In this document: positions 1 through 8,653 of the stretch, one piece after another
How the letters are laid out: each line of letters opens with the position of its first letter
Position numbering within the stretch: position 1 is the first letter of the stretch
From: Ligilactobacillus agilis DSM 20509
Lineage (GTDB): Bacteria > Bacillota > Bacilli > Lactobacillales > Lactobacillaceae
DNA: 64,000 nucleotides
Direction: 5' to 3'
NCBI RefSeq assembly: GCF_001436215.1
Contig: NZ_AYYP01000022.1
Location: 17,382 to 81,381, forward strand
Translations under genes and position numbers: made by a program
The notes under the pieces: generated by a model
The model's input: the letters and a program-made list of their open reading frames with translations, nothing else
Told to the model about the DNA's origin: nothing
Databases searched by the model: none

Positions 1-1
1 C

Positions 2-316
2 TTCATCAACATTAACCCGGACAAAATCGTGTTTAATTTAAATAGGGAAGAAAGTCGGTTAGCACAAAAACTTTTAGAGGCGCAAAAAATTGAGGCCCAG
101 GTTGTTCCAGACTGTGCTAAGGTTTCGATTGTTGGTGCCGGAATAATGGGAACCCCAGGGGTAACGGCTAAAATAGTAGCTGCCTTGTCTAAGCAAAAAA
201 TCCAAATTCTCCAAACAACTGATAGTTACACGACTATCTGGGTGCTAGTCAATGGTAAGGATTTAGTAGCGGCTGTTAACGCCTTGCACGATACTTTCCT
301 AGTTAAGGAAGCTTAA
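2..316 (+). CDS. Aspartokinase, C-terminal part (cut by window start)
   Basis: This is the last ~104 codons of an aspartate kinase whose 5' part lies outside the window. The frame is open from base 2, so the GTG at 29 is only an internal codon. It covers the C-terminal ACT regulatory domains, where effectors such as lysine or threonine bind. It contains the GTPGVTAK segment and the QTTDSYTTIWVLV strand. It aligns without gaps to the C-terminus of the complete aspartokinase at 840-2039, about 70-75% identical by eye, so the two are paralogs. The catalytic domain is not visible. A DUF3397-type gene follows after 2 nt, suggesting cotranscription. Confidence 0.9.
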   Translation, partial: FININPDKIVFNLNREESRLAQKLLEAQKIEAQVVPDCAKVSIVGAGIMGTPGVTAKIVAALSKQKIQILQTTDSYTTIWVLVNGKDLVAAVNALHDTFLVKEA

Positions 317-318
317 AG

Positions 319-678
319 ATGCTGATGAATCCGTTTATACAGTTAGTGGTTCTAATTTTATTAGCCTTGGTATTGTTCCTATTAAAAAAAAGGTTACGTT
401 TGTGGCCGAAAAAGCTATTAGTAATGGATATTATTAGCCCTCTGTACCTGGTTCCGCTTGCCTTTTTTAGTCAAGAAATCTGGGGACTTTCCCTAAGCTT
501 ATACCTCATTTTTAGCTTAGCCTTGCTAGGACTATTGATGACGCTTAAGCAAATCTTGGTTAAAGGGGATATCATTTTGAGCAGGTTTTTGAGACGTTAC
601 TGGTTATTGGTGGACTTAGTGCTTAGTTTAAGTTTGCTGGTGGTTTTGGTAAGCAGAATAATCGTGTTTTTTAACTGA
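319..678 (+). CDS. DUF3397-type integral membrane protein
   Basis: A 119-residue, very hydrophobic protein with about four predicted membrane segments (roughly residues 4-22, 35-52, 57-76, 93-115) separated by Lys/Arg-rich turns. Size and topology match the DUF3397 family, which in many lactobacilli lies just upstream of mraZ. No catalytic motif is visible and the function is unknown. It starts 2 nt after the upstream aspartokinase, with an AAGGAAG SD inside that gene's end. Here an aspartokinase gene separates it from mraZ. The family call comes from size, topology and position. Confidence 0.65.
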   Translation: MLMNPFIQLVVLILLALVLFLLKKRLRLWPKKLLVMDIISPLYLVPLAFFSQEIWGLSLSLYLIFSLALLGLLMTLKQILVKGDIILSRFLRRYWLLVDLVLSLSLLVVLVSRIIVFFN

Positions 679-719
679 AATGAAAAATTATGCATTAATG
701 GTTAATTAGCAATAAATAA

Positions 720-748
720 TTGCATTTTAATTAGTCACTCTGTATAAT
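720..748 (+). promoter_or_regulatory. Sigma-A promoter of the aspartokinase gene
   Basis: TTGCAT at 720-725 and a perfect TATAAT at 743-748, spaced 17 nt. Transcription would start near 755, giving a leader of about 85 nt. Confidence 0.7.
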
Positions 749-750
749 TA

Positions 751-790
751 AAAAGAGTTAAATCAGATTAAAAAGAGTTAAATCAGATTA
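751..790 (+). repeat. Tandem direct repeat, two 20-bp units
   Basis: Two identical 20-bp units, 751-770 and 771-790, each containing AAAGAGTTAAATCAGATT, lie directly after the -10 box. They span the predicted transcription start and early leader. A perfect CACTTTT/AAAAGTG inverted repeat follows at 796-811, before the SD (AGGGGTGAT, 822-830). Confidence 0.9.
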
Positions 791-839
791 AAAGACACTT
801 TTAAAAAAGTGAGATACTATTTAGGGGTGATTAAGGCTA

Positions 840-2039
840 ATGAAGATTATTGTAGATAAGTTTGGCGGGACGTCGGTCCAAGATGAAGAGGCGCGTAAGA
901 AAGCCATGGCCCACGTGGCTCACGCTGTGTCAGAGGGTTATAAGGTGGCCGTGGTTGTTTCAGCCATCGGAAGAAATGGCGCACCTTACGCTACAGATTC
1001 ACTTTTAAATCTAGTTGGTGGTGAAAAGACAGCTTTAAACGGACGTGAATTGGATATGCTGGTTTCGGTGGGAGAAGTAATCTCAACGGCAGTCTTTACC
1101 CAAATGCTCAAGCAAAATGGCTACAAGGCCACGGCTCTAACCGGTCCGGATGCTGGTTTTAGGACTAACAATGACTACCAAAATGCCAAGGTAATTGACG
1201 TGCAGACGGACAAGATTATGGCGGCCTTTGAAGAAGTAGACATTGTAGTTGTGGCTGGTTTCCAGGGCCTATCAAAGGAAGGGCACGTTACGACTTTGGG
1301 TCGGGGTGGTTCAGATACATCGGCAGCCCTGTTGGGTGCAGCCTTAGGGGCAGAGCGCTGTGATATCTTCACCGACGTTTCGGGGATGATGACAGGCGAT
1401 CCGCGGTTAGTCAAAAAGGCCCGCTTCTTAAAAGAAGTTTCTTACGAAGAAGTTGCCAATATGGCTCATGAAGGGGCGAAGGTTATTCACCCCCGGGCAG
1501 TAGAAGTAGCCCAACAAGCCCACCTACCACTAAGAATTAGGTCAACTTGGGATGGGGTTAATGAATTAGGGACCTTGATTTCCAATAGGAACCTCTCAAT
1601 CAGTCATTACCGGACGGTAACAGGGGTAGCCCACCAGGTAGGGTTAACTCAATTTAGCATTGCGACAAGTGATGTTACGGCAGACGAAGTGTTTAACTTA
1701 CTGGCAGCCAATAAGTTAAGTGTTGATTTCATCAACATTAGCCCCGATAGAATTGTTTTCAATTTGAATCGGGAACAAGGGGAGGCGGCACAGGCTTTAT
1801 TTACCAAGGAAAAAATTAAGGCTAAAGTAGTGGTAGATTGCGCTAAGGTTTCAGTAATTGGTGCGGGGATGCTAAATACTCCGGGGGTAACGGCCAAGAT
1901 GGTGGCGGCCTTATCCAAGCAAGAAATTCAAATCTTGCAAACAACCGATAGTGATACAACCATTTGGGTGTTAGTTCATGGCAAGGACTTACCAAAGGCA
2001 GTCAATGCATTACATGATACCTTTTTATTGAATGATTAA
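840..2039 (+). CDS. lysC: Aspartokinase (aspartate kinase)
   Basis: Catalyses ATP-dependent phosphorylation of L-aspartate, the first step toward lysine, mDAP, threonine and methionine. The 399 residues fit monofunctional Gram-positive aspartokinases. The N-terminal kinase domain opens with KFGGTSV (residues 8-14). GRGGSDTSA in the middle is the conserved ATP/aspartate-binding stretch. Two ACT domains fill the last ~140 residues, ending in QTTDSDTTIWVLV. It has its own promoter and ends in a strong terminator, so it is monocistronic. It is the second aspartokinase here; the paralogs may differ in feedback inhibition. With dapF, dapA and an mDAP-type MurE in the window, supply of wall mDAP is a likely role. 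Confidence 0.95.
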   Translation: MKIIVDKFGGTSVQDEEARKKAMAHVAHAVSEGYKVAVVVSAIGRNGAPYATDSLLNLVGGEKTALNGRELDMLVSVGEVISTAVFTQMLKQNGYKATALTGPDAGFRTNNDYQNAKVIDVQTDKIMAAFEEVDIVVVAGFQGLSKEGHVTTLGRGGSDTSAALLGAALGAERCDIFTDVSGMMTGDPRLVKKARFLKEVSYEEVANMAHEGAKVIHPRAVEVAQQAHLPLRIRSTWDGVNELGTLISNRNLSISHYRTVTGVAHQVGLTQFSIATSDVTADEVFNLLAANKLSVDFINISPDRIVFNLNREQGEAAQALFTKEKIKAKVVVDCAKVSVIGAGMLNTPGVTAKMVAALSKQEIQILQTTDSDTTIWVLVHGKDLPKAVNALHDTFLLND

Positions 2040-2059
2040 TAAATCAATAAGATTAGTAG

Positions 2060-2097
2060 GGTGAATTTTCGTGAGAAGACGAAAATTCACCTTTTTT
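2060..2097 (+). terminator. Rho-independent terminator after aspartokinase
   Basis: Perfect 13-bp stem (2060-2072 with 2079-2091), 6-nt loop, then six T. It separates the aspartokinase from the dcw operon. Confidence 0.93.
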
Positions 2098-2149
2098 GTC
2101 GTGGCCGATTTAATTGGCAGCCACAGTAAGTTTTCATTTTTAGGGTAAG

Positions 2150-2195
2150 GTGGGTTTTTCTAAATAAGATGTGGTTGAAAGTGGGGAATTGTGGT
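2150..2195 (+). promoter_or_regulatory. GTGG repeat array, candidate MraZ operator
   Basis: GTGG occurs at 2171, 2181 and 2191, exactly 10 bp apart, with a further GTGG at 2150, 21 bp upstream. MraZ proteins are known to bind TGGG-N5-type direct repeats with 10-bp periodicity upstream of mraZ. The last repeat overlaps the predicted -35 box, so binding should repress the operon. Confidence 0.7.
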
Positions 2196-2216
2196 ACTAT
2201 TTAATCATAGTATTAT
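2189..2216 (+). promoter_or_regulatory. Sigma-A promoter of the dcw operon
   Basis: TTGTGG (2189-2194) and TATTAT (2211-2216), spaced 16 nt. The -35 box sits in the last GTGG repeat. The leader to mraZ is about 35 nt. Confidence 0.6.
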
Positions 2217-2256
2217 TTTAAGCTAGGGTTACTATCGTAAAGGCTGGTGAAGACGA

Positions 2257-2688
2257 ATGTTCATGGGAGAATACCGGCATAGCTTGGACACTAAAGGGCG
2301 GTTGATTATCCCGGTCAAGTTTAGAGAAAAGTTAACGCCAACGTTCGTCTTGACGCGCGGAATGGATGGGTGCCTTTTTGGCTACCCACAGTCTGAATGG
2401 CAAAAGATAGCCACTAAGTTGCAAAGCTTACCCTTGACTAAAAAGGACGCCCGGGCATTTGTACGTTTCTTTTATGCAGCGGCCACGGAGTGTGAATTTG
2501 ATAAGCAAGGTAGGATTAACATCCCTAGTATGCTACGCCAGCATGCACAACTGACGAAAAAGTGCGTGATTGTTGGGGTTTCTAATCGGTTTGAAATTTG
2601 GGCTGAGGAAAACTGGCTTGATTTTTGTGAGCAAACCGCCACGGATTTTGATGAGATTGCTGAGAATATGATTGATTTTGAACTTTAA
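2257..2688 (+). CDS. mraZ: Transcriptional regulator MraZ
   Basis: 143 residues, the normal length. It has two SpoVT/AbrB-like swapped-hairpin repeats: the first starts [12 protein letters not shown], the second holds [15 protein letters not shown]. The DxKGR and DxQGR signatures are the family's DNA-binding loops. MraZ forms ring oligomers that bind repeats in its own promoter and tune the dcw operon; a matching repeat array lies just upstream. First gene of the cluster, followed after 9 nt by rsmH. Start: ATG 2257 follows a purine-rich AAGGCTGGTGAAG; a second ATG at 2263 is possible. Confidence 0.97.
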   Translation: MFMGEYRHSLDTKGRLIIPVKFREKLTPTFVLTRGMDGCLFGYPQSEWQKIATKLQSLPLTKKDARAFVRFFYAAATECEFDKQGRINIPSMLRQHAQLTKKCVIVGVSNRFEIWAEENWLDFCEQTATDFDEIAENMIDFEL

Positions 2689-2697
2689 GGTGAGACG

Positions 2698-3642
2698 ATG
2701 ACAGAATTTGAACATGTAACGGTCCTATTAAATGAGGCAGTGGATAATTTAAATATAAAAGCTGACGGCATCTACGTTGACTGCACACTAGGTGGTGGCG
2801 GGCATAGTAGAAAGATTCTTGAACAGTTAGGGCCAAAGGGTCACCTCTATGCCTTTGATCAAGACCAAACAGCATTGGATTATAACCAGGAAAATTTACG
2901 TGATTGGCTAGTGGCTAAAAAGTTAACTTTAATTAAGAGTAACTTCCAACAGTTAAAGCAAAAGTTAGCTGAGCATGGGGTAAGTCATGTTGATGGAGTC
3001 TTATATGATTTAGGAGTATCTTCTCCACAATTTGATGTTGCTGAACGGGGTTTCTCATACCGCCAGGATGCAATTTTGGATATGCGGATGGATCAAAGTC
3101 AGGCTTTGACTGCCCGCAAGATTGTAAATGAATGGTCTTATGGTGAATTAGTACGAATTTTCACTAGATATGGCGAAGAAAAATTTACTAAGTCGATTGC
3201 AAGGCAAATTGAAAGAAAGCGTCAGGAAGAAGAAATTCAAACGACCGGTCAATTGGTGGAGCTAATTAAGGCGGGAATTCCAGCTAAGGCACGGCGTAAA
3301 GGTGGCCACCCTGCTAAAAAGGTTTTTCAAGCATTACGAATTGCGGTTAACAATGAGTTAGGAGTTTTGGAAGACTCATTAGGTCAAGCCCTCTCACTAT
3401 TGAATCCTCACGGACGAATAAGTGTCATCACCTTCCAATCCTTGGAGGATCGCCTGGTTAAGACGATGTTTAAGGAAAAAACTAGTTTGCCGGAATTACC
3501 AAGGGGCTTACCGGTCATTCCAAGTGAGTTGGAATTAGAGTATCGTTTAGTTAACCGTAAACCAATAACCCCTAATCAAGCTGAGTTAGAGGCTAACCAC
3601 CGAGCTCATTCCGCTAAGTTGCGGGTTATTGAGAAAGTATAG
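2698..3642 (+). CDS. rsmH: 16S rRNA (cytosine1402-N4)-methyltransferase
   Basis: Uses S-adenosylmethionine to methylate N4 of C1402 in 16S rRNA at the P site. 314 residues, the usual size. [13 protein letters not shown] at the N-terminus, the SAM-binding loop [10 protein letters not shown], and the [12 protein letters not shown] catalytic-site stretch are all present. [13 protein letters not shown] and ISFHS-like [10 protein letters not shown] lie near the C-terminus. Classical second dcw gene, 9 nt after mraZ. Its SD (AAGGTGAGA) overlaps the mraZ stop. Confidence 0.97.
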   Translation: MTEFEHVTVLLNEAVDNLNIKADGIYVDCTLGGGGHSRKILEQLGPKGHLYAFDQDQTALDYNQENLRDWLVAKKLTLIKSNFQQLKQKLAEHGVSHVDGVLYDLGVSSPQFDVAERGFSYRQDAILDMRMDQSQALTARKIVNEWSYGELVRIFTRYGEEKFTKSIARQIERKRQEEEIQTTGQLVELIKAGIPAKARRKGGHPAKKVFQALRIAVNNELGVLEDSLGQALSLLNPHGRISVITFQSLEDRLVKTMFKEKTSLPELPRGLPVIPSELELEYRLVNRKPITPNQAELEANHRAHSAKLRVIEKV

Positions 3643-3666
3643 TTATTAGGTAGGGGAGTGATTTAA

Positions 3667-4029
3667 TTGGCACAACCGGCATTAAAAGAATGGACGGAAA
3701 CTACTAACCCAAGTCCAGTACATAAAATTAATAAGCAAAAAAGGCTAGCTAAAAAGGTGACACTTGTAGGTAAAGATTTTATTTATTTAGCTGCAGTGGT
3801 AATCATTGCTTTTGCGGTTATGACTTCCGTTGTTAAGTCAACAGTCGCACTGACAAATGCTCAACATGAGTTACAGACAATTAGAAAGCAACAAACTAAA
3901 CTTCAAGTTCAAAATACTAATGCCAAGCAAGAGATTAGTGAGTTATCTAGTCGGTCACGCTTGAGCAAAATTGCAGCTAGTGCGGGTTTAAAACTTAATG
4001 AATCTAGTACAAGGAATGTTACTAAATGA
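3667..4029 (+). CDS. ftsL: Cell division protein FtsL
   Basis: A 120-residue bitopic protein of the septal FtsL-DivIC-DivIB complex. It has a basic cytoplasmic tail (about residues 1-37), one membrane segment (about 38-58), and a short extracellular coiled coil (65-105, QHELQTIRKQQTKLQVQ). FtsL is poorly conserved, so the call rests on this architecture and its place between rsmH and the division PBP. It starts with TTG after TAGGGGAGTGATT. The last 4 nt overlap the next ATG, implying translational coupling. Confidence 0.9.
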   Translation: MAQPALKEWTETTNPSPVHKINKQKRLAKKVTLVGKDFIYLAAVVIIAFAVMTSVVKSTVALTNAQHELQTIRKQQTKLQVQNTNAKQEISELSSRSRLSKIAASAGLKLNESSTRNVTK

Positions 4030-6170
4030 ATATGAAAAATAAACGAACATTGAATAAGCAAAAAATGCAGTTAAAAAGAAAGCGACTAGGAATAGGCCTT
4101 TTTTTTACAGTATTCCTAATTTTTGTGATATTCATAGGGCGTTTTTTTTATGTAGGCGTTTTTCATAAAGTTGCAGGAATTGACCTAAATAAAAAAGTAG
4201 CGCAGTTATATGCTAACAAAACGCAAATCAAAGCTAAACGTGGGAGCATCTATGATACTAACGGGAATACAATTGCAGAGGATACCACCACGTACTCGGT
4301 TTATGTAGTTTTATCTAAGAGCGCGGTTTATTACGGGAAGCGCGCCTACTTGGCGGATAAGGATAAGGAAAAGGCTGCCCGGGTCTTAAGTAAGAATTTG
4401 CCCATTTCCTATGAGAAGGTTTACCAAATTTTAAATCCTGATAACCCAGATTTGTATCAGGTGGAACTTGGAACGGCAGGTAAAGGAATATCCTTAGAAA
4501 CTAAAAAAGCCATTGAGGCAGCCAATATTACCGGCATTAACTTTACCCCTACCGTAGCTAGACTTTACCCTAACGGTAACTTTGCCTCTTACTTTATTGG
4601 CTTAACTGCAACTATGAACAACGAGATTAGTGGCACAATGGGGATTGAAAAAGTTTATAATGACTTTTTGAAGGGAACTAATGGTACCCGTAGCTATATG
4701 AAGGATAACAGTGGCACAGAGATTCCGGGAACGAAATCTAAGTACAAGAAAGCCAAAAATGGGGCTGATGTTTACACGACCTTAGATTCCCAATTACAGG
4801 TTTATATGGAAAATTTACTGACGGCTGCGCAAAAGAAATACCAGCCGCAATCTATGACGGCAGTCTTAATGAATGCGAAAACAGGAGCAATTTTAGCTGC
4901 TAGCCAGCGCCCAACTTTTAATGCCCAAACCAAGAGTAACATTCCAGTTTGGAGAAATGAGCTGTTGGCGGAAACCTATGAGCCTGGATCGACTATGAAG
5001 ATTTTCACAACCGCAGCTGCCATTAATAGCGGTCATTATAATGGTAATGCTTACTACAATTCGGGAGCATTGACAATTGATGGTTCTAAAATTTACGATT
5101 GGAACCGGGCTGGTTGGGGAAGTATTACTTATGATCAAGCCTTTATTCGGTCTTCTAACGTAGGGATGGCTTTATTAGAGCAACAAATGGGTAAGAAACT
5201 TTGGTTAAATTATATCCAAAAGTTTGGCTTCCTAAAGGAAACTAATGCTGGCTTAGGCCCGGAATCTAAAGGAAGTATCTCCTACAATTATCCCATTGAG
5301 CAAGCTAATACTGCTTACGGTCAAGGGATAGACGTAACGGTCTTTCAAATGATGCAAGGTTTTAGTGCAATCGCCAATAACGGCAAAGAACTGCGACCTT
5401 ACATGATAAAGAAAATTGTTTCGGCTGACGGCAATAAAGTTTTGAAGCAAGAAGGTAAAAAGGTAATTGGGCAGCCTATAAAGGCGACGACTGCTAAGCA
5501 GGTACGAAACCTAATGACGCAGGTTGTAACCGATGAACATGGGACCGGGACCGCCTTTAAATCAGACCAATATGAAGTCGGGGTCAAAACGGGGACAGCC
5601 CAAATTGCCTCCCCTAGTGGGGGCGGTTACCTAACTGGAGATACAAATTATATCTTCTCCGTTGTAGGGATGGCTCCCATTGATAACCCTAAGTATATTT
5701 TATATATTACCGTCAAACAGCCGAAGACCTTTGCCGGCAAGACTTCAGGCGAAATGTTAGCCGAGGTCTTTAACCCGTTGATGGAACGGTCAATGAAAGA
5801 GACTGCAGCTTCTACAAGTAAAAAGGCGGTGACGATATCTAACTATAAGAACCAATCTAGTTCAGAGGTTGCCGAGAAGTTGCAAGCCGCTGGGTTGGTG
5901 GTAACAGTCTTAGGTAATAAAAAGCAGATACAAGCCCAGTCTACACCAGCCAACCAAGAATTATTTGTAGGTAGTAGGATTATTTTAAAGACTGGTGGCA
6001 CAATGACGATGCCAGATATTAAGGGCTGGTCACGCAGTGATGTCGTTAAACTAGCTACCATATTAGGATTAAAACTAAAAATTGTGGGAGCTGGATACGT
6101 AAGCGAGCAAAGTGTGGTTGCAAATAGTAATTTAAGTGGCGTCAAGGAATTGACGGTCAAACTCAGTTAA
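4026..6170 (+). CDS. ftsI: Division transpeptidase PBP2x/PBP2B type with PASTA domains
   Basis: Class B penicillin-binding protein that cross-links septal peptidoglycan. 714 residues: basic N-terminus, one membrane anchor (about 23-43), pedestal domain, then transpeptidase. All three active-site motifs are intact: S322-T-M-K (nucleophile S322), S376-S-N and K521-T-G-T. Two PASTA domains follow (about 598-655 and 656-714), as in streptococcal PBP2x and Bacillus SpoVD. It overlaps ftsL by 4 nt and is followed by murE. Loss of any motif would suggest resistance or inactivity; none is seen. Confidence 0.95.
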   Translation: MNMKNKRTLNKQKMQLKRKRLGIGLFFTVFLIFVIFIGRFFYVGVFHKVAGIDLNKKVAQLYANKTQIKAKRGSIYDTNGNTIAEDTTTYSVYVVLSKSAVYYGKRAYLADKDKEKAARVLSKNLPISYEKVYQILNPDNPDLYQVELGTAGKGISLETKKAIEAANITGINFTPTVARLYPNGNFASYFIGLTATMNNEISGTMGIEKVYNDFLKGTNGTRSYMKDNSGTEIPGTKSKYKKAKNGADVYTTLDSQLQVYMENLLTAAQKKYQPQSMTAVLMNAKTGAILAASQRPTFNAQTKSNIPVWRNELLAETYEPGSTMKIFTTAAAINSGHYNGNAYYNSGALTIDGSKIYDWNRAGWGSITYDQAFIRSSNVGMALLEQQMGKKLWLNYIQKFGFLKETNAGLGPESKGSISYNYPIEQANTAYGQGIDVTVFQMMQGFSAIANNGKELRPYMIKKIVSADGNKVLKQEGKKVIGQPIKATTAKQVRNLMTQVVTDEHGTGTAFKSDQYEVGVKTGTAQIASPSGGGYLTGDTNYIFSVVGMAPIDNPKYILYITVKQPKTFAGKTSGEMLAEVFNPLMERSMKETAASTSKKAVTISNYKNQSSSEVAEKLQAAGLVVTVLGNKKQIQAQSTPANQELFVGSRIILKTGGTMTMPDIKGWSRSDVVKLATILGLKLKIVGAGYVSEQSVVANSNLSGVKELTVKLS

Positions 6171-6183
6171 GAGGATGGATACA

Positions 6184-7638
6184 ATGTTAGCAAGTGAATT
6201 AATTAGTAAACTGAAGTTCAAAGAAGTTGAGAATTTTACGGATTTTGAGGTTGCTTTGGTAACTCAAGATACAAGGGAAGTTGTAGCAGATAGTATTTTT
6301 ATAGCAATAGCAGGTCATACAGTGGATGGCCATGCCTTTGTGGACCAGGCTTTACAAAGTGGTGCTAAACTCATCATTGCTCAAAAACCAATTAAGGTTG
6401 GCGTACCAGTCGTGTATGTTGAAAATACCTATAAGGCGATGGCTATCCTCAGCAGTGCCTTTTACAACTATCCTAGCCAAAAATTGCAAGTGATTGGAGT
6501 TACCGGGACTAATGGCAAAACAACGGTAACCCACATGATTGATGCTATTTTTAGGGACCAAGGTCAAAAAACTGGGTTAATTGGGACCATGTACCGGCGT
6601 ATCGGTGATGAGGTTTTAAAAACTAACAATACGACGCCAGATATTATTACTTTGCAAAGAACTTTAGCTAAGATGGCGACTGTTAACGTCAGCGAAGTTG
6701 CGATGGAAGTCTCTTCAGTCGCCTTGATTCAAGGTCGGGTCTGGGGGGTAGACTTTGATGTAGCGGTCTTTACTAATTTTAGTCAAGATCACCTAGACTA
6801 CCATAAGACTATGGCCAACTATGCTCATGCCAAGAGCTTGCTATTTGCACAATTAGGCAATAGCTATGGTGGCAAAGAAAAAGTGGCTGTTTTTAATTTA
6901 GATGACCCAATGAGCAAGAAGTTTATGCAAGACACCCCAGCTCAAGTATTGACTTACGGAATTGATAGTCCTGCCATGATTAGGGCAGAAAACATAGACA
7001 TCCATAGCCAGGGAACAGATTTTGATTTAGTCGTGTTCAAACAAAGGTATCACCTCCACGTTAAGACGGTTGGGTTATTTAACGTTTATAACCTACTAGC
7101 CGCTTTTGGTGCCGCCTATGTATCAGGAATAGCGACAGAAGATATTATTTCCGCCCTAACTAAATTTCCAGGGGTAAAAGGTCGGCTGCAACTGTTAAGT
7201 CATAAGCAAGTAAGCGTAATTGTTGACTATGCTCACACCCCCGATGGGTTATTAAATGCTTTGGAAACAATTAATGATTTTGCTAAAGGTAAAGTGTACT
7301 GTGTAGTTGGGTGTGGCGGTGACCGTGATCACGATAAGCGGCCTAAGATGGCTCAAATTGCAGTAGCAAACAGTGATTTAGCTGTATTCACCTCGGACAA
7401 TCCACGTACAGAAGACCCCCAAGCAATTATTGATGATATGTTAAAGGGCGTTGAAGCCGGGACTGCTAAAGTTATTGTAGACCGTAGTCAAGCCATTAGG
7501 TGGGCCCTAGAACAAGCACAACCCGGTGATGTGGTGTTAATTGCCGGTAAGGGACACGAAGATTACCAAATTATCGGCAAGCAAAAGTACCACTTTGATG
7601 ATGTAGAAGAAGTAACTAATTATTTTAAGCAAGCCTAG
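6184..7638 (+). CDS. murE: UDP-MurNAc-tripeptide synthetase, mDAP-adding
   Basis: Cytoplasmic ligase adding the third stem-peptide residue to UDP-MurNAc-L-Ala-D-Glu. ATP loop [10 protein letters not shown] and Mur-ligase HTPDGL are present. The selectivity motif is DNPR (D405-R408), as in mDAP-adding enzymes; lysine-adding MurE proteins lack this Arg. So the third residue is predicted to be mDAP. Start: I prefer ATG 6184 (484 residues), since AAGAGG at 6169-6174 is 9 nt upstream of it but abuts the ATG at 6175. The gene lies between the PBP and mraY as in Bacillus; as far as I recall, most lactobacilli have murE elsewhere. Confidence 0.95.
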   Translation: MLASELISKLKFKEVENFTDFEVALVTQDTREVVADSIFIAIAGHTVDGHAFVDQALQSGAKLIIAQKPIKVGVPVVYVENTYKAMAILSSAFYNYPSQKLQVIGVTGTNGKTTVTHMIDAIFRDQGQKTGLIGTMYRRIGDEVLKTNNTTPDIITLQRTLAKMATVNVSEVAMEVSSVALIQGRVWGVDFDVAVFTNFSQDHLDYHKTMANYAHAKSLLFAQLGNSYGGKEKVAVFNLDDPMSKKFMQDTPAQVLTYGIDSPAMIRAENIDIHSQGTDFDLVVFKQRYHLHVKTVGLFNVYNLLAAFGAAYVSGIATEDIISALTKFPGVKGRLQLLSHKQVSVIVDYAHTPDGLLNALETINDFAKGKVYCVVGCGGDRDHDKRPKMAQIAVANSDLAVFTSDNPRTEDPQAIIDDMLKGVEAGTAKVIVDRSQAIRWALEQAQPGDVVLIAGKGHEDYQIIGKQKYHFDDVEEVTNYFKQA

Positions 7639-7663
7639 TTTTTGTTATATAAGGAGAAAGATA

Positions 7664-8629
7664 ATGGATATTATAGCGATGTTAATCCCGTTAGTAGTTA
7701 GCTTTATTTTGACGACTTTATTTACCCCTTTGTTTATTAATTACGCGCATAAGAAAAAACAAGGGCAAATGATTAGAGAAGATGGCCCAACTTGGCATGC
7801 CAAAAAGTCGGGAACACCAACGATGGGGGGCTTTGTTTTTAACTTTGTCATTGTAATTACGGCCTTACTGACGGCATGGTTACAGGATAACCTCAATTCC
7901 GCCGTGATTATTTTAGCCTTCATCTTACTTTTATATGGCTTTTTAGGTTTTTTTGATGATTCAATCAAGCTATGGAAGAAGCAAAATGAGGGGCTAAAAC
8001 CTTGGCAAAAATTATTGGGTCAGATAGTAGGGGCCTTAATTTTTATGGGAGTTTACTTACACGAAGGCTTGCCCTTGTCATTAGCTTTAGGCGGATATGA
8101 GCTAAACATCGGTTTTATCTACGTATTATTTGTAATTTTTTGGTTAGTTGGTTTTTCTAACGCAGTAAACCTTACGGATGGAATTGATGGCTTAGTAGCA
8201 GGTCAAGCAACAATTGCCTTTGGTGCTTACGCTGTCATTGCGTATGTGCAAGCCCAGTATGCGGTGTTAACTTTCTGTTTAGCAGTGATGGGGGCATTAC
8301 TGGCTTTCCTAGGTTTTAACCATAAGCCAGCCAAAATTTTCATGGGTGACATGGGATCGTTAGCTTTAGGGGGAGCTTTAGCTGCTGTTTCTATTTTGCT
8401 CCACCATGAACTATCTCTTCTCCTAATTGGAATAATTTTTGTTTGTGAAACTGCGAGTGTGATGCTCCAAGTTGCCTATTTCAGAAAAACCGGTAAGCGG
8501 CTATTTAAAATGAGCCCCATTCACCACCATTTTGAGCTATCCGGCTGGAGTGAGTGGCGGATTGATTTAACCTTCTGGGGAGTTGGCTTACTTGCGGCAG
8601 TGATTGTTGATTTAATAGTTATACTTTAA
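7664..8629 (+). CDS. mraY: Phospho-N-acetylmuramoyl-pentapeptide transferase
   Basis: Integral membrane enzyme moving phospho-MurNAc-pentapeptide from UDP to undecaprenyl phosphate, making lipid I. 321 residues with about ten membrane segments. The conserved cytoplasmic loops are present: [14 protein letters not shown] (the Asp pair), [12 protein letters not shown], and FMGDMGS followed by SPIHHHFE. An AAGGAGAAAG SD lies 7 nt before the ATG. It follows murE and precedes murD, the order of lipid I synthesis. Confidence 0.98.
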   Translation: MDIIAMLIPLVVSFILTTLFTPLFINYAHKKKQGQMIREDGPTWHAKKSGTPTMGGFVFNFVIVITALLTAWLQDNLNSAVIILAFILLLYGFLGFFDDSIKLWKKQNEGLKPWQKLLGQIVGALIFMGVYLHEGLPLSLALGGYELNIGFIYVLFVIFWLVGFSNAVNLTDGIDGLVAGQATIAFGAYAVIAYVQAQYAVLTFCLAVMGALLAFLGFNHKPAKIFMGDMGSLALGGALAAVSILLHHELSLLLIGIIFVCETASVMLQVAYFRKTGKRLFKMSPIHHHFELSGWSEWRIDLTFWGVGLLAAVIVDLIVIL

Positions 8630-8653
8630 TAAATAGATGGGAAGTCTTGTGTG

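Noticed and set aside
679-839. Lysine riboswitch before aspartokinase
   Set aside because: No L-box conserved elements; only a promoter, tandem repeat and short hairpin are seen. The same holds for the dapA leader.
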